From an uncultured Comamonadaceae bacterium (lineage in GTDB: Bacteria; Pseudomonadota; Gammaproteobacteria; Burkholderiales; Burkholderiaceae_C), in assembly GCA_937871735.1 (NCBI GenBank), contig CALMOI010000151.1:1-7826 (forward strand): a stretch of DNA of 7,826 nucleotides, read 5' to 3'. The notes beneath the pieces are model-generated. The model did no database searches, was not told the origin of the DNA, and was given only the letters and a program-made list of their open reading frames with translations. How positions within the stretch are numbered: the stretch's first letter is position 1; each line of letters starts with the position of its first letter. Of the stretch, positions 5,984-7,826 are shown in pieces. Position numbers and translations under genes: made by a program.

Positions 5984-7324
5984 ATGAGCACGCGTGTGCG
6001 CACCGCCATCGTCGGCGGCGGTTGGGCGGGCATGGCGGCGGCGGTGGCCGCTGCGCAGGCTGGGCAGCAAGTGACGGTTTGCGAAGCGGCCCGCACGCTG
6101 GGTGGCCGCGCCCGCAAAGTGACGCTAGACAGACCCCATGCGCCCACGCTGACGCTGGACAACGGCCAGCACATCTTGATTGGGGCTTACACCGACACGC
6201 TGCGCCTGCTGCGCTTGGTGGGCATCGCGCCCGAAACCGCGCTGCTGCGCCTGCCGCTGGCGCTGAGTTTCCCGGATGGCAGCGGGCTGGCTTTGCCCAA
6301 TTTGCCCGCGCCGTGGGATGCGGTGATCGGCATTGTGCGCACACGCGGCTGGAGCGTGCCCGACAAAATTGCGCTGCTGCGCACCGCCACCGCGTGGCAG
6401 TTGCGCGGCTTTGCCTGCGCGCCCGGCACCACAGTCGCCCAACTTTGCGCCGGGTTGACGCAGCGCCTGAAAGACGAATTCATCGAGCCGCTGTGCGTCT
6501 CAGCCCTGAACACGCCCGCCGGTGCGGCCTGCGGCACGGTGTTTTTGCGCGTGCTGAAAGACGCGATGTTCGGCCAGCGCGGCGGCTCGAATCTGCTGCT
6601 GCCGCGTGTGGACTTGGGCGCGCTGTTCCCCGAAGCCGCCGCCCGCTGGCTGACTGAACGCGGTCACAGCGTGGTGACGGGCCAGCGCGTGCAGCAACTG
6701 CGTCCAGTCAACCTGACCACCAACGGCAGCGCTGATGCAGCACGTTGGCAAATCGACGATGTGGTGTTTGACCGCGTGATCCTTGCCACAGCGCCGACGG
6801 AGGCGGCACGGTTGGTCAGTCACACGGCGGCCGCCCTGCCCCGCGTGCAAGCCAGCGCGCTGCACGCTTGGGCCGCTTGCGCCAGTGCGCTGCGCCACGA
6901 AGCCATCACCACGGTTTACGCGCAGGTTGAGTCCAAGGCTGCCGCACCGTCTGGCACCCTGCCCCGCCCCATGCTGGCTTTGCGCGCCACGGCAACGCAC
7001 CCAGCGCAGTTTGTGTTTGACAGGGGCCAACTGGGTGGCCCGACAGGTCTGCTGGCGTTTGTGATCAGCGCCAGCCACGGCACGCGCGACTCGCTGCAAG
7101 CGCGGGTGATGGAGCAAGCGCAAGCGCAACTGGGTTTGACAGTGCAGCCGCTGCAAACCATCACCGAAAAGCGCGCCACCTTTGCCTGTACACCGGGCTT
7201 GCAGCGGCCCGCGTCGGCATTGGCTGACGGCTTGCAAGCCTGCGGGGACTACATCGCGGGGCCGTATCCGGCGACGCTAGAAGGCGCGATCAGAAGCGGC
7301 TGGGCCGCTGGGCAAGCAGTCTGA
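5984..7324 (+). CDS. hpnE: Hydroxysqualene dehydroxylase HpnE (FAD-dependent)
   Basis: HpnE reduces hydroxysqualene from HpnC to squalene, the substrate of squalene-hopene cyclase. The 446-residue protein is an FAD amine-oxidase/phytoene-desaturase-like flavoprotein. Visible signatures: the N-terminal dinucleotide-binding motif AIVGGGWAGMAAA (8-20), with Glu34 at the end of the second strand as the expected ribose contact; then LGGRAR (39-44). A mid-protein motif, SNLLLPRVDLGALFP, is characteristic of HpnE. At the C-terminus CGDY (420-423) and GPYPATLEGAIRSG are the second FAD contact region. The open frame extends upstream into hpnD to 5882, but the ATG at 5984 places the FAD motif at the normal distance from the N-terminus. 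One base separates the hpnD stop from this ATG (TGAGATG), so translation is almost surely coupled. It ends 12 bases before the stop of the convergent acyltransferase gene. A carotenoid desaturase is the alternative family, made unlikely by the operon. Confidence 0.94.
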   Translation: MSTRVRTAIVGGGWAGMAAAVAAAQAGQQVTVCEAARTLGGRARKVTLDRPHAPTLTLDNGQHILIGAYTDTLRLLRLVGIAPETALLRLPLALSFPDGSGLALPNLPAPWDAVIGIVRTRGWSVPDKIALLRTATAWQLRGFACAPGTTVAQLCAGLTQRLKDEFIEPLCVSALNTPAGAACGTVFLRVLKDAMFGQRGGSNLLLPRVDLGALFPEAAARWLTERGHSVVTGQRVQQLRPVNLTTNGSADAARWQIDDVVFDRVILATAPTEAARLVSHTAAALPRVQASALHAWAACASALRHEAITTVYAQVESKAAAPSGTLPRPMLALRATATHPAQFVFDRGQLGGPTGLLAFVISASHGTRDSLQARVMEQAQAQLGLTVQPLQTITEKRATFACTPGLQRPASALADGLQACGDYIAGPYPATLEGAIRSGWAAGQAV

Positions 7325-7336
7325 CGCGCTCGGCCT

Positions 7337-7826
7337 TCAGCGGACAAAGGCGTTTTTGCGTCGCAGGAAATACGCTTCGTAGTACCTGAAGCTGAGTGTG
7401 GCGGCCAGCACGGCCAAGGACAGCGTCAGCGCCACCACCAGCAGTCCATCTTGAGGTTGCCCCAGTCGCCCGAGCAGCAGCACCACCATGTTTTTGCACA
7501 GCATGTGCAGCATGTACAGGCCGTAGCTGATCGTCCCCAGATAAGCCAAGGGCCGCCACGTCAACAGCCCGGTGAGTGCGTGCTGCTCTTGCAGCACACA
7601 GGCGCCGACCAAGGCTGCACACAACACGGACAAAACCAACGGCGGCGCATCGGGCACCCACGTCAGCACCGCCAGCAGCGCCACCAAGATCAGCGCCGCA
7701 GCCCCTCTACCGCCCAGCGCCCGCGCCAACCAAGCAAACCAGCGGGGCGAGTTCAACAACAGCGCCAGCAATGCTCCGCCCAACAAAGACACCGACACCA
7801 CCGACCAACCAGCATAGCCCCACGAC
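7337..7826 (-). CDS. Acyltransferase-3 family membrane protein (OafA/YrhL-like), N-terminal part outside window
   Basis: Only the last 162 residues are visible; the frame stays open to the right edge, so the start is outside. The fragment has four or five hydrophobic helices: one near its start (GWSVVSVSLLGGALLALLL), two in AAALILVALLAVLTWV and PLVLSVLCAALVGACVL, one in ISYGLYMLHMLCKNMVVLLLG, and one in GLLVVALTLSLAVLAATLSF. LAYLGTISYGLYMLH is a hallmark of acyltransferase family 3, and the end FRYYEAYFLRRKNAF resembles the amphipathic ending of these proteins. Members are usually about 350-400 residues and transfer acetyl or other acyl groups to sugars, often of O-antigen, exopolysaccharide or other envelope glycans. 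The substrate here cannot be read. A GTG at 7801 could be misread as a start, but coding-like sequence continues upstream of it (SWGYAGWS). It converges on hpnE, so a shared operon is excluded; any functional link with hopanoids is speculation. Confidence 0.85.
   Translation of the reverse strand, partial: SWGYAGWSVVSVSLLGGALLALLLNSPRWFAWLARALGGRGAAALILVALLAVLTWVPDAPPLVLSVLCAALVGACVLQEQHALTGLLTWRPLAYLGTISYGLYMLHMLCKNMVVLLLGRLGQPQDGLLVVALTLSLAVLAATLSFRYYEAYFLRRKNAFVR

Noticed and set aside
4153..6174. A 673-codon open frame on the minus strand, opposite hpnC, hpnD and part of hpnE
   Set aside because: It crosses three real genes whose motifs are intact, has Gln/Arg/His/Val-rich low-information sequence and no recognised family. 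It is a composition artefact.
7295..7309. Six-pair hairpin (AGCGGC, TGG loop, GCCGCT) near the hpnE stop
   Set aside because: It lies inside hpnE coding sequence and no T tract follows on either strand, so it does not look like an intrinsic terminator.
7337..7801. A small independent 154-residue protein starting with GTG at 7801
   Set aside because: The frame stays open to the window edge with membrane-protein-like residues upstream, and the visible motifs are those of the C-terminal half of an acyltransferase-3 protein.

Overview
The window is about 65% GC by eye and gene-dense. Gene content and codon style suggest a betaproteobacterium of the Burkholderiales, possibly Comamonadaceae. This placement is an inference from protein style, not from a marker gene. 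There are no RNA genes, insertion sequences, CRISPR arrays or phage genes that I can see, and no stretch above 300 bases without a gene.

Left half (1-4099, minus strand): a two-gene tripartite efflux operon. The first gene encodes a lipoprotein periplasmic adaptor (HlyD/AcrA type, 2924-4099). Six bases downstream is a large RND inner-membrane pump (AcrB/HAE1 type), whose C-terminus runs off the left edge. No outer-membrane channel or local regulator gene is in view. The operon has a convincing sigma-70-type promoter (TTGACA, 17 bp, TAAATT on the minus strand). An imperfect 22-bp palindrome lies over the predicted start point, which is the layout of a TetR-family repressor site.

Right half (4267-7324, plus strand): a compact hpnC-hpnD-hpnE operon. 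These three enzymes turn two farnesyl diphosphates into squalene in the hopanoid pathway. HpnD makes presqualene diphosphate, HpnC makes hydroxysqualene, and HpnE reduces it to squalene. Gene spacings are 12 and 1 bases. The squalene-hopene cyclase gene is not in the window. A T-tailed hairpin lies in the short leader before hpnC.

Right edge (7337-7826, minus strand): the C-terminal part of an acyltransferase-3 (OafA/YrhL-like) membrane protein, converging on hpnE with only 12 bases between the stops.

The pump operon and the squalene operon are divergent and share a 167-base control region, the most interesting part of the window. All protein families here are known, and I see no convincing undescribed system. 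What is worth checking is the regulatory architecture, the possible link between efflux and hopanoid lipid supply, and a few family-specific variations in the pump.
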